Source: Flavobacterium sp. LPB0248
Lineage (GTDB): Bacteria > Bacteroidota > Bacteroidia > Flavobacteriales > Flavobacteriaceae
Direction: 5' to 3'
Length of the DNA: 64,000 nt
Assembly: GCF_013388355.1 (NCBI RefSeq)
Contig: NZ_CP058246.1
Coordinates: 124,001 to 188,000, forward strand
This document shows positions 1 through 8,556 of the stretch, one piece after another (position 1 is the first letter of the stretch; each line of letters opens with the position of its first letter). The translations under genes were made by a program, and so were the position numbers. Below the pieces are notes generated by a model. The model saw nothing but the letters and a program-made list of their open reading frames with translations, was not told where the DNA came from and did no database searches.

Positions 1-356
1 CAATTAGTCTGCTTTATTTTTCAATGCGCTGCTTTCAGCGGCCCACAGATCAAAAAAGCCGACACTTGAAGGAGCGGCCCCAAATCTGCATCCAAAACAT
101 TTGACCTAAACTGATGGACACAGCCTGTTTTTAGTTTTGCGCGCTTCCGCCCCCAAGAGCCCGCATAAACTTTTTTTTCCTAGCCTAATTATCCATTGCT
201 AAAGGCCGATAAAAAGACTATTTTTATAAATGCCGCTCTAATGGGAACAGAAGCATATATTAAAATTCCGAAAATGCATAAACTGTTTGGGCCTATTCAA
301 GTTTTGAATCAGGCCATATATACTCTACCTGCATTATGACGCACCCTTGCAGCCGC
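1..356. other. Intergenic/edge stretch without a recognisable gene
   Basis: I see no open frame with protein-like composition and no RNA gene here. The only structure is the hairpin at its right edge that serves the leftward gene beginning at 1063. The stretch may hold the end or control region of a gene outside the window. Confidence 0.5.
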
Positions 357-388
357 CAGAAGAAAAGCCGATTCTTATGAACCGGCTT
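357..388 (-). terminator. Intrinsic terminator of the SDR gene
   Basis: A stem of AAGCCG and CGGCTT, extended past one mismatch by TTC and GAA, closes a TTAT loop. Read on the minus strand it is followed by a T-rich run. It lies about 70 bases after the stop of the leftward SDR gene. Confidence 0.6.
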
Positions 389-460
389 CAATGCATTGCC
401 TATCATATCTGCTTTTTAAAAGATGCATTTCTTTTATAAAAACCTCAAGCTTTATGATCC

Positions 461-1063
461 TCAGGAATATACTTTTAAAATTTTTCCGTTAACTGCTCCT
501 TCAGTGCTCAGTATGTAGGCATTTACAACTTTTTTCATTGGAGCAAGGTTATAGCCCGGAAATAAGGCCCCATATCTTTCAAAACTGTCTTCCACAAGAC
601 CTGGGCTCACTGCATTTATCCTAATGCCATTTTTCAGCTCCTGTGATGATCCGAGCACGAAACTGTTTACCGCACCGTTGATAACGGCCACCGCCGTTCC
701 GTTTTTGGCTGGATGCTCAGCCGCGATACCCGAGGTGAGGGTAAAGGATCCTCCCTTTCTCATATACTCTTTTCCTATCAGAACGATATTCATCTGCCCA
801 AGCATTTTTCCCTGTATTCCTGCCATTAGATCATTTTGGGTCATCGAATAAAAGTCTCCGTAAAAACCTGTTCCTGCAGTGCATATGCATGCATCAATTT
901 CCTGAACCTCTTCAAACATTCTGCGGATGGAAACCTCATCTGCCATATCCACAAGAACATCACCGCTGCTGCGCCCTGCGATAATAACTTCATGCCTGTT
1001 TTTCAACGCCTCAGCCACTTTTCGGCCTATGGTTCCCGAACCTCCAACAATTAAAATTCTCAT
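461..1063 (-). CDS. Atypical short-chain dehydrogenase/reductase-like protein
   Basis: A 200-residue Rossmann-fold protein of the SDR superfamily. The dinucleotide-binding loop GGSGTIG is at residues 7-13, a Thr-Ser-Gly strand end at 110-112, and the NAVSPG loop near 150. The usual catalytic Tyr-x-x-x-Lys is absent: the matching segment around 124-131 reads AVAVINGA. This is typical of the short SDR subgroup that lacks the classical triad, so oxidoreductase activity is uncertain. It may be a redox-sensing or NAD(P)-binding protein, or act on an unusual substrate. It lies 66 bases after an AraC-family regulator on the same strand and the two are probably co-transcribed. Codon use is GC-rich compared with genes beyond 14 kb. 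Confidence 0.8.
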   Translation of the reverse strand: MRILIVGGSGTIGRKVAEALKNRHEVIIAGRSSGDVLVDMADEVSIRRMFEEVQEIDACICTAGTGFYGDFYSMTQNDLMAGIQGKMLGQMNIVLIGKEYMRKGGSFTLTSGIAAEHPAKNGTAVAVINGAVNSFVLGSSQELKNGIRINAVSPGLVEDSFERYGALFPGYNLAPMKKVVNAYILSTEGAVNGKILKVYS

Positions 1064-1129
1064 AACTTTTTTTTTAGCAAAGCTATATGATATGACAGTC
1101 TGGCCGTAAACAGAAAAAGTCCATTTTTT

Positions 1130-1987
1130 TTAGATTTCAGCTCTAAATTCTGTCGGTGTTCTGCCAAATGTCCTTTTAAAGAGCTGGGTATAGTAAGAGA
1201 GGCTCTCAAAACCGCATTTCTCTGCAATATCTGCAATCCTTTGCTCTGAATTTTTCAGAAGCAGGCAGGAATATTCGAGTCTTTTCTGATTAATCCACTT
1301 CTTAGGTGATGTCCGGTAAATCAAAGCAAAATCCCTTTTAAATGATGATAGGCTTCTGTTGGTGAGATTCGCATAGTCTTTCAGAGATAGGTTCTCAAGC
1401 GCATATTTATCCATAATATACACAAGGCCTTCCGACGAAGTGGATATTAGCGAATCCCAAAATGGGATAGTCTGGGAGCGCGGAACAGTTTTAAGTATAT
1501 ACAGCAAAATTTCTTGCTGCTTAAGCAGCAAGATTTCCCTATCCCAGAGCATTTTCTGCGTAAAATAAAGTGTCAGCTGGGCTTTAAAGGCCTCTATGGC
1601 GGGATTGGAGGGAATTTTCAGAAAAGGGACTGTAGAGTGCCTGCCGGATTTTTTTATCCGATATTCCGCAATCACTTCCTGAAGCAGTTTTGAATCCAGA
1701 AACAGCAGCACTGCCTCAAACTGCTCCCCTTGCTCAAAATATTCTGCCATCGCATATATGCCTTTTTTAAGAAAAATAATGTCCTGCGGCGTCACTTCAA
1801 CTGTCTGATTCTCTATATGGAGGCGTTTGAATCCTTTCAAAACAAATACCAAGACATTTTCTGTCAAAAAAACATCCTTTAAAACAGTTCTGTTTTCTTT
1901 TTTAAACTTTGCAAAAATGGCATTTTCAATGGCAAGAAATGAGCTGTCGTCCGGATCAGCTTTAAGAGGCGGGAAATGGTAAATCAT
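1130..1987 (-). CDS. AraC-family transcriptional regulator (ExsA-like N-terminus)
   Basis: A 285-residue DNA-binding regulator. The C-terminal 95 residues form the AraC double helix-turn-helix, with the NLTNRSLSSFKRDF helix near 210 and the DIAEKCGFESLSYYTQLFKRTFG signature near 250-275. The N-terminal part is a cupin-like sensor with the segment VTPQDIIFLKKG. The closest relative in this window is the AraC protein at 47803, which shares the same N-terminal layout. It is followed on the same strand by the atypical SDR, which suggests that SDR as its local target. The effector cannot be inferred. Confidence 0.88.
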   Translation of the reverse strand: MIYHFPPLKADPDDSSFLAIENAIFAKFKKENRTVLKDVFLTENVLVFVLKGFKRLHIENQTVEVTPQDIIFLKKGIYAMAEYFEQGEQFEAVLLFLDSKLLQEVIAEYRIKKSGRHSTVPFLKIPSNPAIEAFKAQLTLYFTQKMLWDREILLLKQQEILLYILKTVPRSQTIPFWDSLISTSSEGLVYIMDKYALENLSLKDYANLTNRSLSSFKRDFALIYRTSPKKWINQKRLEYSCLLLKNSEQRIADIAEKCGFESLSYYTQLFKRTFGRTPTEFRAEI

Positions 1988-2057
1988 CTCAATAGTATAT
2001 TTACGAATTTCAGAGAAAAGTACGCATATATTTTTAATGCGCGCAATCCAAAATTAA

Positions 2058-2828
2058 GGTTCTGTCGCATCTGTCAGAATATAATATAAAAATTTAAGCA
2101 ATTTAAAAATTAGCTTGCCAATTTCCAGAATGATTTAAACATAGATATCTCTGGTCTAATCATCTGATTCTTTCTAAGCATATGCACAACTTCAATTCCG
2201 CTTAACGTTCGTCTGGCCGATTCAAAATTTTTAAAACCTAATCCCCTTTGTATGCGCCGCTTGATGAAACGATGGTCCTGTCCGACAATATTGTTGAGAT
2301 ATCTGCACTGTCGGATTTTAATCTTCGAGAAAGAACGTTTGTTATAGACTTTGACCGCTGCAGTATTAGAACCGCTTTTATCAATGCTTATTACTCTTGG
2401 CCGGCAATTATTACTTATTGCTTTAATTACAAATGACTGGGCACTCATCCTCTGCCTTCTTTTAGTTAATAAGAAATCAACTGTATTGCCAGACCTATCA
2501 ACTGCCCTATATAAATAACACCATTGCCCTTTAATCTTAATATAAGTCTGGTCCATTCTCCATCTACCACTAACTTGCACCTTAGGTTTCTTCATTTGCA
2601 TCTCCATTAACGGGGAAAACTTATACCCAGCGCTGAATGGCAGCATGATCAACATGAACTCCCCGCATTTTCATGATCTCTTTAACATCCCGATAACTTA
2701 ATGCAAACCTAAGCTTAAAATATACTGCCTGCAATATAATAGACCTCGGATAGCAATGACCTTTCGTATTCATTTTTAGACTGGATTAAATTCCAAAGAT
2801 AAAAGTTATTCTCAGATGCGGCAGAGCC
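2058..2828 (-). mobile_element. IS6-family insertion sequence remnant
   Basis: A 771-bp element bounded by imperfect terminal inverted repeats. The left end reads GGTTCTGTCGCATC at 2058-2071 and the right end GATGCGGCAGAGCC at 2815-2828, which matches the inverse of the left end at 12 of 14 positions. Between them lies one leftward transposase gene, broken by a frameshift. The flanking eight bases on the two sides do not match, so no target duplication is visible. Element length and gene layout fit the IS6/IS26 family as found in Bacteroidota. Confidence 0.85.
2110..2773 (-). pseudogene. IS6-family transposase, frameshifted and missing its catalytic Glu
   Basis: The reading frame starts at 2773 (MNTKGHCYPRSIIL...) and runs to AIQRWV, then stops. 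The rest continues in another frame from KFSPLMEMQMKK. The expected joint (Trp-Val-Tyr-Lys-Phe) is restored by adding two bases near 2620-2627, so I read this as a 2-bp deletion. The DDE region is recognisable: MDQTYI carries the first Asp and SIDKSG the second. The third catalytic residue is lost, because the conserved segment before QDHR reads VGQDHR rather than VEQDHR. The product would be dead even if the frameshift were a sequencing error. Confidence 0.88.
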
Positions 2829-2841
2829 TTTCAAATCCTCT

Positions 2842-3030
2842 ATAATATTTGCAGAATTGTGCATTAGCCTAGGGCCATAAACTATTTCAGCTTTTACAAT
2901 TTTTACGCCAATCTCCAGCAGGACATCTCAAACCAAATCTGCAAAGCCAATGGAAGACAGCCCGTACATGCGGTAAGCCGATTTCTTGAAATCATCCATA
3001 AGTGATGTAAATTTATCCTGTCCCTCTCAC
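2842..3030 (+). repeat. Dispersed repeat copy A, candidate small-RNA gene
   Basis: This copy shares its 5' end (ATAATATTTG, then AGAATTG), its middle (AGGACATCT, then AAAGCCAATGGAAGACAG) and its 3' module (TAAGCC, then AAATCATCCA, then a TCAC end) with the stretch at 13484-13673. It is followed nine bases later by an intrinsic terminator. ATAATATTTG resembles the Bacteroidota minus-7 promoter element. Further partial copies are at 8921 and 19470. No conserved protein frame spans the copies without stops. Confidence 0.6.
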
Positions 3031-3038
3031 AAAGCCAG

Positions 3039-3077
3039 ATGGCGCCAATTGAAGACAATTGGCACCATTTTCTTTTA
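3039..3077 (+). terminator. Intrinsic terminator after repeat copy A
   Basis: A 13-bp stem with one mismatch (ATGGCGCCAATTG with CAATTGGCACCAT) and an AAGA loop is followed by a T-rich run on the plus strand. No protein gene on the plus strand ends just upstream, which supports a short RNA transcript from repeat copy A. Confidence 0.65.
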
Positions 3078-3284
3078 TTTTCAATACTAGACACGCTGAC
3101 TGTAAATCAGTTGAGGCTTGCACGTCAGCCCGCCTGACGCAAAACCCTTGCTGTGCGCAGGGCATTTCGTGCGACGGTTTTAAATTTACAGATCTTTGCC
3201 GCCTTACACGTTCGTGTCGCGCAACAAATCGAAATCCGCCGCTCATAGGAGGTCAGACGCAAATGTCCTGCAGCATTTGAATTC
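3078..3284. other. Gene-free spacer with a tRNA-Tyr-like anticodon arm
   Basis: No credible gene is present. Bases 3095-3111 form a 5-bp stem with the loop CTGTAAA, the arm of a GUA tRNA-Tyr, but no D arm, T arm or acceptor surrounds it. A second hairpin, CGTCAG with CTGACG, lies at about 3122-3139. Both may be debris of an earlier insertion. Confidence 0.4.
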
Positions 3285-4178
3285 TTATTCCAACTCGTCT
3301 TTTAGCAGAGTAAAGAAATTATTAACTGCAGGTGTTTTCTCAAGCCAGGGAAAGTGCCCGCACTTTTCAATAAAATGAATTTTTGTCTGAGGGAGCAGTT
3401 CTTTTGTTTCAAATGCTGTTGATTCGCCTACCGGGTCTTGTCGGCCCTGTATGATAGTGACTGGGGCAGTGTATTTTTTTAATGACGTAGCCCTTGCTTT
3501 GCTTGTTATTGCATAATCTTTTGAAACCGCTGCTGATACTTCGGTATACTTTTGTCCAATGCTGCTGGCTGATAGATCACTTTTTGTTGCCAATGCCCGT
3601 TCACGACTAAAAAAATACCCTGGCCAAATTGTTAAAATTTGGTTCAGTCCCGTGCTATCTGCTTTTTTGGATTCTTCAAAATCTATTTCATGAAGCCTCA
3701 TCATAATATTATCACTGAAGTATGTAAAGAAGTTTGCTGTAACGCCGCCAGAGTTTAGCAAAACCAGTTTTTCTACTTTATCAGGATATTTTGCCGCGTA
3801 TGCTATCGCTAGCATACCGCCCCACGAATGCCCTACAATTGTAATTTTTGGAAGTTTCAGGCGAGTCCGCAGAACTTCAACGTCTTCTACATATTTATCA
3901 ACCGAAAGAGTGGTGGCGTCAAATTTGACCAATAATGATTTGCCTGTTGTCCGCTGGTCAGGGACAACGAAGCGATAGCCAATTACTGTTTTCCATATCG
4001 GCTCCAAGTAAGCGGCTGTCATTCCCGGTCCGCCAGCGAGTAATACCACTGGCTTTCCTTGGCCATATTCACTGACGGAAAGCTGTACTTTGTCTGAGGA
4101 GGTAATGAAGTACGTTTTTTGCGCATGGAGTGATGCAAAGATACACGCCAGCAACAAGGTGAAGATTGTTTTTTTCAT
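3285..4178 (-). CDS. Secreted alpha/beta hydrolase, proline-iminopeptidase-like
   Basis: A 297-residue hydrolase. I place the start at 4178 because the resulting N-terminus, MKKTIFTLLLACIFASLHAQ, is a clean signal peptide; the frame is open a further 23 codons upstream. The oxyanion-side motif GGPGM, the nucleophile elbow GHSWGG, a late Asp in GRQDPVG and the His in KCGHFPW form the alpha/beta-hydrolase triad. GGPG together with DQRTTGKS is typical of S33 aminopeptidases and related esterases. The product is expected in the periplasm. No operon partner is close; the gene sits alone between repeat-rich spacers. The substrate is unknown. Confidence 0.82.
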   Translation of the reverse strand: MKKTIFTLLLACIFASLHAQKTYFITSSDKVQLSVSEYGQGKPVVLLAGGPGMTAAYLEPIWKTVIGYRFVVPDQRTTGKSLLVKFDATTLSVDKYVEDVEVLRTRLKLPKITIVGHSWGGMLAIAYAAKYPDKVEKLVLLNSGGVTANFFTYFSDNIMMRLHEIDFEESKKADSTGLNQILTIWPGYFFSRERALATKSDLSASSIGQKYTEVSAAVSKDYAITSKARATSLKKYTAPVTIIQGRQDPVGESTAFETKELLPQTKIHFIEKCGHFPWLEKTPAVNNFFTLLKDELE

Positions 4179-4345
4179 GGCTGTTTGGTTTAGGGTATTA
4201 TAGTAGCGGACAGATTTATCCGCTTGTGAATATGTCTTTAAAAACAAATCTACGCTTTTTTTTCTTTGAATCTTACTCTATCCGCTTACAGAAATTTTGA
4301 TTTCGCTGCAGATGTCTTACACCCTACGGTCCAGGGCTTGCCGAA

Positions 4346-4561
4346 ATGAATGACACTTCAGCCAAAGCGCCAAAGTTCAGATTTAGCGAAAAAGGCAATT
4401 GTCTTGACAATGTGATAATTGAAAACTTCTTTGGAATATTAAAATCAGAGTTGTTTTATCTTAAGAAATGCACTTCCATTAATCAATTGAAACAAGAGAT
4501 TGTTGAAAGCAATAAATCAATTTTTAGCTTTAGTCAAACAACATTAAATAAGTTAACTTAA
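4346..4561 (+). pseudogene. IS3-family (IS150-like) transposase fragment
   Basis: About 70 residues match the C-terminal part of an IS3-family OrfB. The segment EKGNCLDNVIIENFFGILKSE corresponds to the region holding the catalytic Glu of the DDE triad. The remaining transposase upstream is not visible, and the C-terminal end, which should contain a YYNxxRI-type motif, has decayed to NKSIFSFSQTTLNKLT. No inverted repeats were found. It is a relic with no expected function. Confidence 0.7.
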
Positions 4562-4742
4562 ATATTTATTCGTACGATAGATAAAATAAATTTAAAGTTT
4601 ATAGTTTGATAGCTTAACAGGATTCGAACACCAAAAAATAGAACAGAAACTGGTTCTGCAGCACCCTAAATTGTTTCAATTTGTTTTTAATGCCAAATAA
4701 CAACTGAGCCGATTTTACAATTAAGAATTGTCTTTTTAACTT
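4562..4742. other. Gene-free AT-rich spacer
   Basis: Nothing recognisable between the IS3 fragment and the structured repeat, apart from a short GATTCGAAC string that resembles a tRNA T-loop without any tRNA around it. Confidence 0.4.
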
Positions 4743-4827
4743 TTTAGCCCCGATAGCAGTGTAAATCCTTTTGCGCCGGGGTTCGGTACAAAAGATTGAA
4801 ACGCATAGCGGGAAGAGCTCCTAAAAA
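4743..4827. repeat. Structured intergenic repeat, copy 1
   Basis: The copy begins TTTTAGCCCCGATAGC, continues AATCCTTTTG, and ends CGCATAGCGGGAAGAGCTCC then TAAAA. ATCCTTTTG can pair with CAAAAGAT, and the outer TTTTAG with CTAAAA, so the unit can fold into a long interrupted hairpin. A second copy with the same ends lies at 9169-9280. From memory, similar elements recur between genes in many Flavobacteriia; I could not check this. Confidence 0.65.
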
Positions 4828-5220
4828 TCATTAATATAAAATCCCAGATAGCAATTCGGCCGTTCCAAAAATAAGCGCTTTTTGCGCCCGCAAATGCTAT
4901 TGCCTTGGAGCCGCGCATTATACTGCACCAAAACATGGCTGCGGGCTTATAGGCTAAAATCATTTTAGAAACATTTCCTAAAAGCTGAAATTGGACAAAA
5001 TTGAAACATTTTTAACCAGATTTAAAAGTCCCTGACAGCGGCTGGTTTTACTTTTGCATCTCTAATAGATTGCATAAATGATTTGACCCTTAAAGAGACA
5101 TATATAAGAAAAGAGTTAATTGATCTGTTTTTAGCATAACCTAAACTGCGCCATTAAAAAAACAGTATTAATTTTTCGAATTAAAGTTTTTGCCCCAAAT
5201 AATTTTTAAACCTTACCTAC
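4828..5220. other. Gene-free spacer upstream of the metzincin-motif lipoprotein
   Basis: No gene is credible here. TACTTTTG at 5049-5056 fits the Bacteroidota minus-7 element TAnnTTTG and could drive the gene at 5221, leaving a leader of about 160 bases, but no TTG is found at the expected distance upstream. Confidence 0.35.
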
Positions 5221-6459
5221 ATGATTCTAAAAACTAAAAAATGGCTTTTTATAGCTTTTCTTGCTTCCAGCTTTGTCACTCTGTCTAGCTGTGATGATAA
5301 TAACGACAGTTATAAAGCCGACTATCTGCCCGCTATCGACGCCTCTGATCTTCCGAAAGGAAATCGCCCGATGGCAATGTTTGAAGACAGCGAAAGCCCT
5401 TCAAAAATGTACGACAACAAAGACCGCTGGTTTAGGGTAAACCAGCCGATGCAGATTATCCAGAAAGGGAGGGATTCCGTACAGATTTCCCTCTATTCCC
5501 CTGTTGGGCTTAAAGACGTAAAAATTTATGCAAAACTGGCCAATTATGATAAGCGCTTTTTAATGTATGAATTCACAAATGTCCCTGCCTTCCACCGTTC
5601 TTTCCACCAGATTCCCCTAGTAGCCGCAAAGCGCGATTACGCCTTAGAGAACGGCAAAACGGTGACCATCGATAAAATTGACGGATTCTCATCGGGAACC
5701 ATAGAATTTTCAGTCGAATCCAGCGACCCTCTGTTTGCCAAATTCAAAAAAATAAAATCGAATCGGCTGGTCCAGTTCAGCGACCAGTACCACCTTAATA
5801 ATCCTTCTGATGACCCTAATAAATACCTGCCGATGAATCCTGTCTTGGCCAAAGAGGCTATAGCAATGATCATCAACTTCTCGTATGCGCTGAGCCATCC
5901 GATGTATTATGACACCTTCATTAATTTTGACCGATATAAAAAAGAGCAGGCAGCGGCAGCCGGAACAGATGTAAACGGTGCTTTAAACTGGCACGGAAAT
6001 GCCGATGATGCAGGCGGAGTTTACGACTATCTGACCAAAATTCAGATCGAACAGGCCTATAATACCTACATAGACAGCAGGACTCTGAATATGGCCATGG
6101 TAGGCGGCGGTTCTGCCAAGGGAGGCGGTCCTCTTGCTTCACAATGGGAATCGGGCTATGTATCGGGCCACTGGAGAGGGGAAATGTCTGTCTGGTCGCA
6201 CGAATACTCCCATCACAGCGGCTACAGCCACAGCAGCAATCTGGCCAACAGCGGCGAAGGCGGCGGCCAGCAGGAAATGATGACCCATTTTTACAAGTAT
6301 TTAATTTATCTTAATGATCTTCCTTTTACAGATCCAGAGGTTCTTCAGACCTGGACCAAAACAGCATACCTGCGCGAGCCCTACAAAAAGCCTGTTTTTA
6401 AAATTGACCCAAAAAATCCATTTCTAATCAAATATAAAGGCGAAGGAAAATGGAACTAA
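5221..6459 (+). CDS. Lipoprotein with a metzincin zinc-binding motif
   Basis: A 412-residue putative surface or periplasmic lipoprotein. A signal peptide with the lipobox LSSC puts the lipidated Cys at residue 24. The segment H327-EYS-H331-HSG-YS-H337 matches HEXXHXXGXXH exactly, the three-His zinc site of metzincin proteases. Met353 or Met354, about 16 residues later, could supply the Met-turn. The first 250 residues are beta-rich and carry no motif I know. The gene is 14 bases ahead of a second lipoprotein gene and the two probably form an operon. Protease activity is inferred only from the motif; the family is not one I can name. Confidence 0.75.
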   Translation: MILKTKKWLFIAFLASSFVTLSSCDDNNDSYKADYLPAIDASDLPKGNRPMAMFEDSESPSKMYDNKDRWFRVNQPMQIIQKGRDSVQISLYSPVGLKDVKIYAKLANYDKRFLMYEFTNVPAFHRSFHQIPLVAAKRDYALENGKTVTIDKIDGFSSGTIEFSVESSDPLFAKFKKIKSNRLVQFSDQYHLNNPSDDPNKYLPMNPVLAKEAIAMIINFSYALSHPMYYDTFINFDRYKKEQAAAAGTDVNGALNWHGNADDAGGVYDYLTKIQIEQAYNTYIDSRTLNMAMVGGGSAKGGGPLASQWESGYVSGHWRGEMSVWSHEYSHHSGYSHSSNLANSGEGGGQQEMMTHFYKYLIYLNDLPFTDPEVLQTWTKTAYLREPYKKPVFKIDPKNPFLIKYKGEGKWN

Positions 6460-6473
6460 AATCTGCCACAAAT

Positions 6474-7475
6474 ATGAAATCTATCTTGCCCCTAATCCTT
6501 GCGCTCTGCCTGCTTGCAGGCTGCAGCAAAGACGATGCCGAACCTAAAGGCTACACCTACTATTATCCCTCAGATGAAGCAGTGCTCACAGCAGAAAATA
6601 TTCCCGGCAGCACCGAAGCATTTGACCCAAAAGGAATTGCCGTTTCAAACGGAAAACTATATGCAGCCAATGGCAATGCACTTGAAATTTTTGATGCTCT
6701 GACATTTAATCATATAAAAACCATCAAAGAATTTGTAAAAGGGGCAAATGCAATTCCTTTAACAAACCTGACCTCTGTCTGTGCGGATAACGGCCGCATC
6801 TATGTGGGAAGCACAGACTCCAGATTATTCGTATTTGACCAAGCCACAAATGCAGGAATCAGCACGGTCGGAAACGGCAACTGGTGGGAAACCTTTGTGC
6901 ATGTATTCGGCGTTACAGTTAAAGACGGACTGGTATTCGTAAAAGAGAAAGAAAAATCCATAAAAGTATTTGACGCTTCCCAGATCACAGAAACAAGCGG
7001 ATGGAATCTCAAGCCCATTGCAAAATTAAACACCTTAAACGGCTATACGGAAACATACTCAATGGATGTATACGGCGGATATCTTGTGGTGGCGGGAAGA
7101 GATGCAAAAAGCTATCTGTATTACAATATAACGGGCATCAGAGCAAATGCGGCAAAATCGCTGGATGCGCCGATCGAGCCTGAAAAAACTCAGTTTTTAG
7201 ATGCGAAGCCCGCTGCAGTGAGCTTCAGCACCGACTGGGCTGTGGCTGCAGAGAATGCCGGAAGCGCTTCCTATCTAAAACTGTATCCAAAAGAAGATTT
7301 TATCAGAAAAAACTATAAAGCGGCTTTAAGCGTATCCGATATACTGGGCAAAAATGCATTTGGAGCCATTTCCGGCACAGCACAGCTGAATGATCTGATC
7401 TTTCTGTCGGATAATGCCAATAAACAAATCAGAATCATTAGGCTGCATAAATCTGCAATTGCCGAGCAGAATTGA
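6474..7475 (+). CDS. Lipoprotein, probable beta-propeller fold
   Basis: A 333-residue lipoprotein. The start at 6474 is preferred over an in-frame ATG at 6450, because MKSILPLILALCLLAGC gives an ideal lipobox with Cys17. The body has repeated units of the kind KLYAANGNALEIFDALTF, RIYVGSTDSRLFVFDQAT and LVFVKEKEKSIKVFDASQ, spaced about 45-60 residues apart. This pattern is typical of a WD/NHL-like propeller. It follows the metzincin-motif lipoprotein at 14 bases and may be its partner, inhibitor or substrate-binding subunit; that role is inference. The C-terminal end reaches LSDNANKQIRIIRLH, which looks like a last blade closing the ring. Confidence 0.7.
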   Translation: MKSILPLILALCLLAGCSKDDAEPKGYTYYYPSDEAVLTAENIPGSTEAFDPKGIAVSNGKLYAANGNALEIFDALTFNHIKTIKEFVKGANAIPLTNLTSVCADNGRIYVGSTDSRLFVFDQATNAGISTVGNGNWWETFVHVFGVTVKDGLVFVKEKEKSIKVFDASQITETSGWNLKPIAKLNTLNGYTETYSMDVYGGYLVVAGRDAKSYLYYNITGIRANAAKSLDAPIEPEKTQFLDAKPAAVSFSTDWAVAAENAGSASYLKLYPKEDFIRKNYKAALSVSDILGKNAFGAISGTAQLNDLIFLSDNANKQIRIIRLHKSAIAEQN

Positions 7476-7560
7476 TCGCGCTAAAAAATATCGGCAAAGC
7501 CGCACCATATTGCATATTGGTCTCCAGCACGCACTATGGTGCGGCCCCTATTCAATTATC

Positions 7561-7923
7561 ATGAAAAAAACAGCAATACTTCTATTCTGTCTTGCGGGAT
7601 TTAAAATGTGCTCCCAGACTTCATCAGAGCTTATCGGAAAATGGATACTGATAAAATGGACGGAAAGGGGAAGACAGAAAGACATACACGATTACTACAA
7701 AACAAACCAGGTTTTCCAGGTCTTTAAAGAGAACGGCCTCTTCCAGTTCATTGTCGGAGATAAAAAATATAAAGGCAGATGGGAAATATCCCGAAATAAC
7801 GATAAGCTTATTATCGTTTCCGGGGTTTTCACCACAGTCTATTCAATCGCCCTGTTTGATTCAGAAAGGCGGATCGAAACTTCTGATGGTCTGGGGACAT
7901 TTGAATATGAAAAAGTCCGCTGA
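7561..7923 (+). CDS. Small secreted lipocalin-like protein
   Basis: A 120-residue exported protein. The start at 7561 gives the signal peptide MKKTAILLFCLAGFKMCSQ. The mature part opens with ELIGKWILIKW and continues with FKENGLFQFIVGDKKYKGRWEI, the strand order of lipocalin-like domain proteins common in Bacteroidota. Function is unknown. It is 85 bases after the propeller lipoprotein on the same strand and could belong to that transcription unit. The protein at 8155 has similar architecture. Confidence 0.65.
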   Translation: MKKTAILLFCLAGFKMCSQTSSELIGKWILIKWTERGRQKDIHDYYKTNQVFQVFKENGLFQFIVGDKKYKGRWEISRNNDKLIIVSGVFTTVYSIALFDSERRIETSDGLGTFEYEKVR

Positions 7924-8154
7924 AATCAGCTGCAGCAGAAATGGAGAAAATTATTTCGGCATCATCAAAATGCCTCCCTTCTGATAAAACCATAAGATAG
8001 CATTTTTTATACATGCACGAAGCATTGGCTGTGAGCCTTTTCGGCATTTCTTAGAAACAGGGCCTTTTTTTTCCGCTTGAGCTCTAATAAAACCGCCATT
8101 GCTTTACAGCAAAACTGCCACCCAAAAAAATATTGAAACTGCCCCTTACCATAA

Positions 8155-8556
8155 ATGAAAAAAATTATCGCACTGTTCCCAGCCCTAATTGCCTGTTCCA
8201 TTCTTTCTTCCTATTCCAGTTTAAAAAATCCATCCTGCAATGAAATTTTCGGCATCTGGACATGGGAGAAATCCATAAGCATCAAAGATCATAATTATAC
8301 ATCAACCCCCCATTCTATGGGATTCAGAAAAAAAATTGAATTTACCCAGGACGGCTTAATCATAACCTATAAAAATGGCTTTGAGATCAGAAGCGGCAGA
8401 TATGCAATGGAAAAAGGCATTGGCGCAAATGACAGCCTGGAGCATGATCTTATCAGCTTTGAAGGCTCTGTCTACGTCATTGAAAATATCACTTCCAAAA
8501 ATCTCACACTAAGGCATAATGTGCCGCAAGGATCCATTTCAGTATATAAACGCTGA
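8155..8556 (+). CDS. Small exported protein, lipocalin-like
   Basis: A 133-residue protein with a hydrophobic N-terminal export signal (MKKIIALFPALIACSILSSYSS). The mature part contains EIFGIWTWEKS and KKIEFTQDGLIITYKNGFEIRSGRY. This GIW plus alternating-strand pattern is like that of the small lipocalin-like proteins, including the gene at 7561. I do not recognise a specific family. It lies 231 bases downstream of the previous gene and may have its own promoter. Confidence 0.55.
   Translation: MKKIIALFPALIACSILSSYSSLKNPSCNEIFGIWTWEKSISIKDHNYTSTPHSMGFRKKIEFTQDGLIITYKNGFEIRSGRYAMEKGIGANDSLEHDLISFEGSVYVIENITSKNLTLRHNVPQGSISVYKR

Noticed and set aside
2903..3280. Several overlapping open frames around the first dispersed repeat
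   Set aside because: They overlap the repeat and its terminator on both strands, are not conserved as frames in copies B-D, and look like chance frames in a structured non-coding unit.
4736..4963. Leftward 75-codon open frame over the structured repeat
   Set aside because: It reads through the hairpin arms of the repeat. The second copy at 9169 does not keep the frame.
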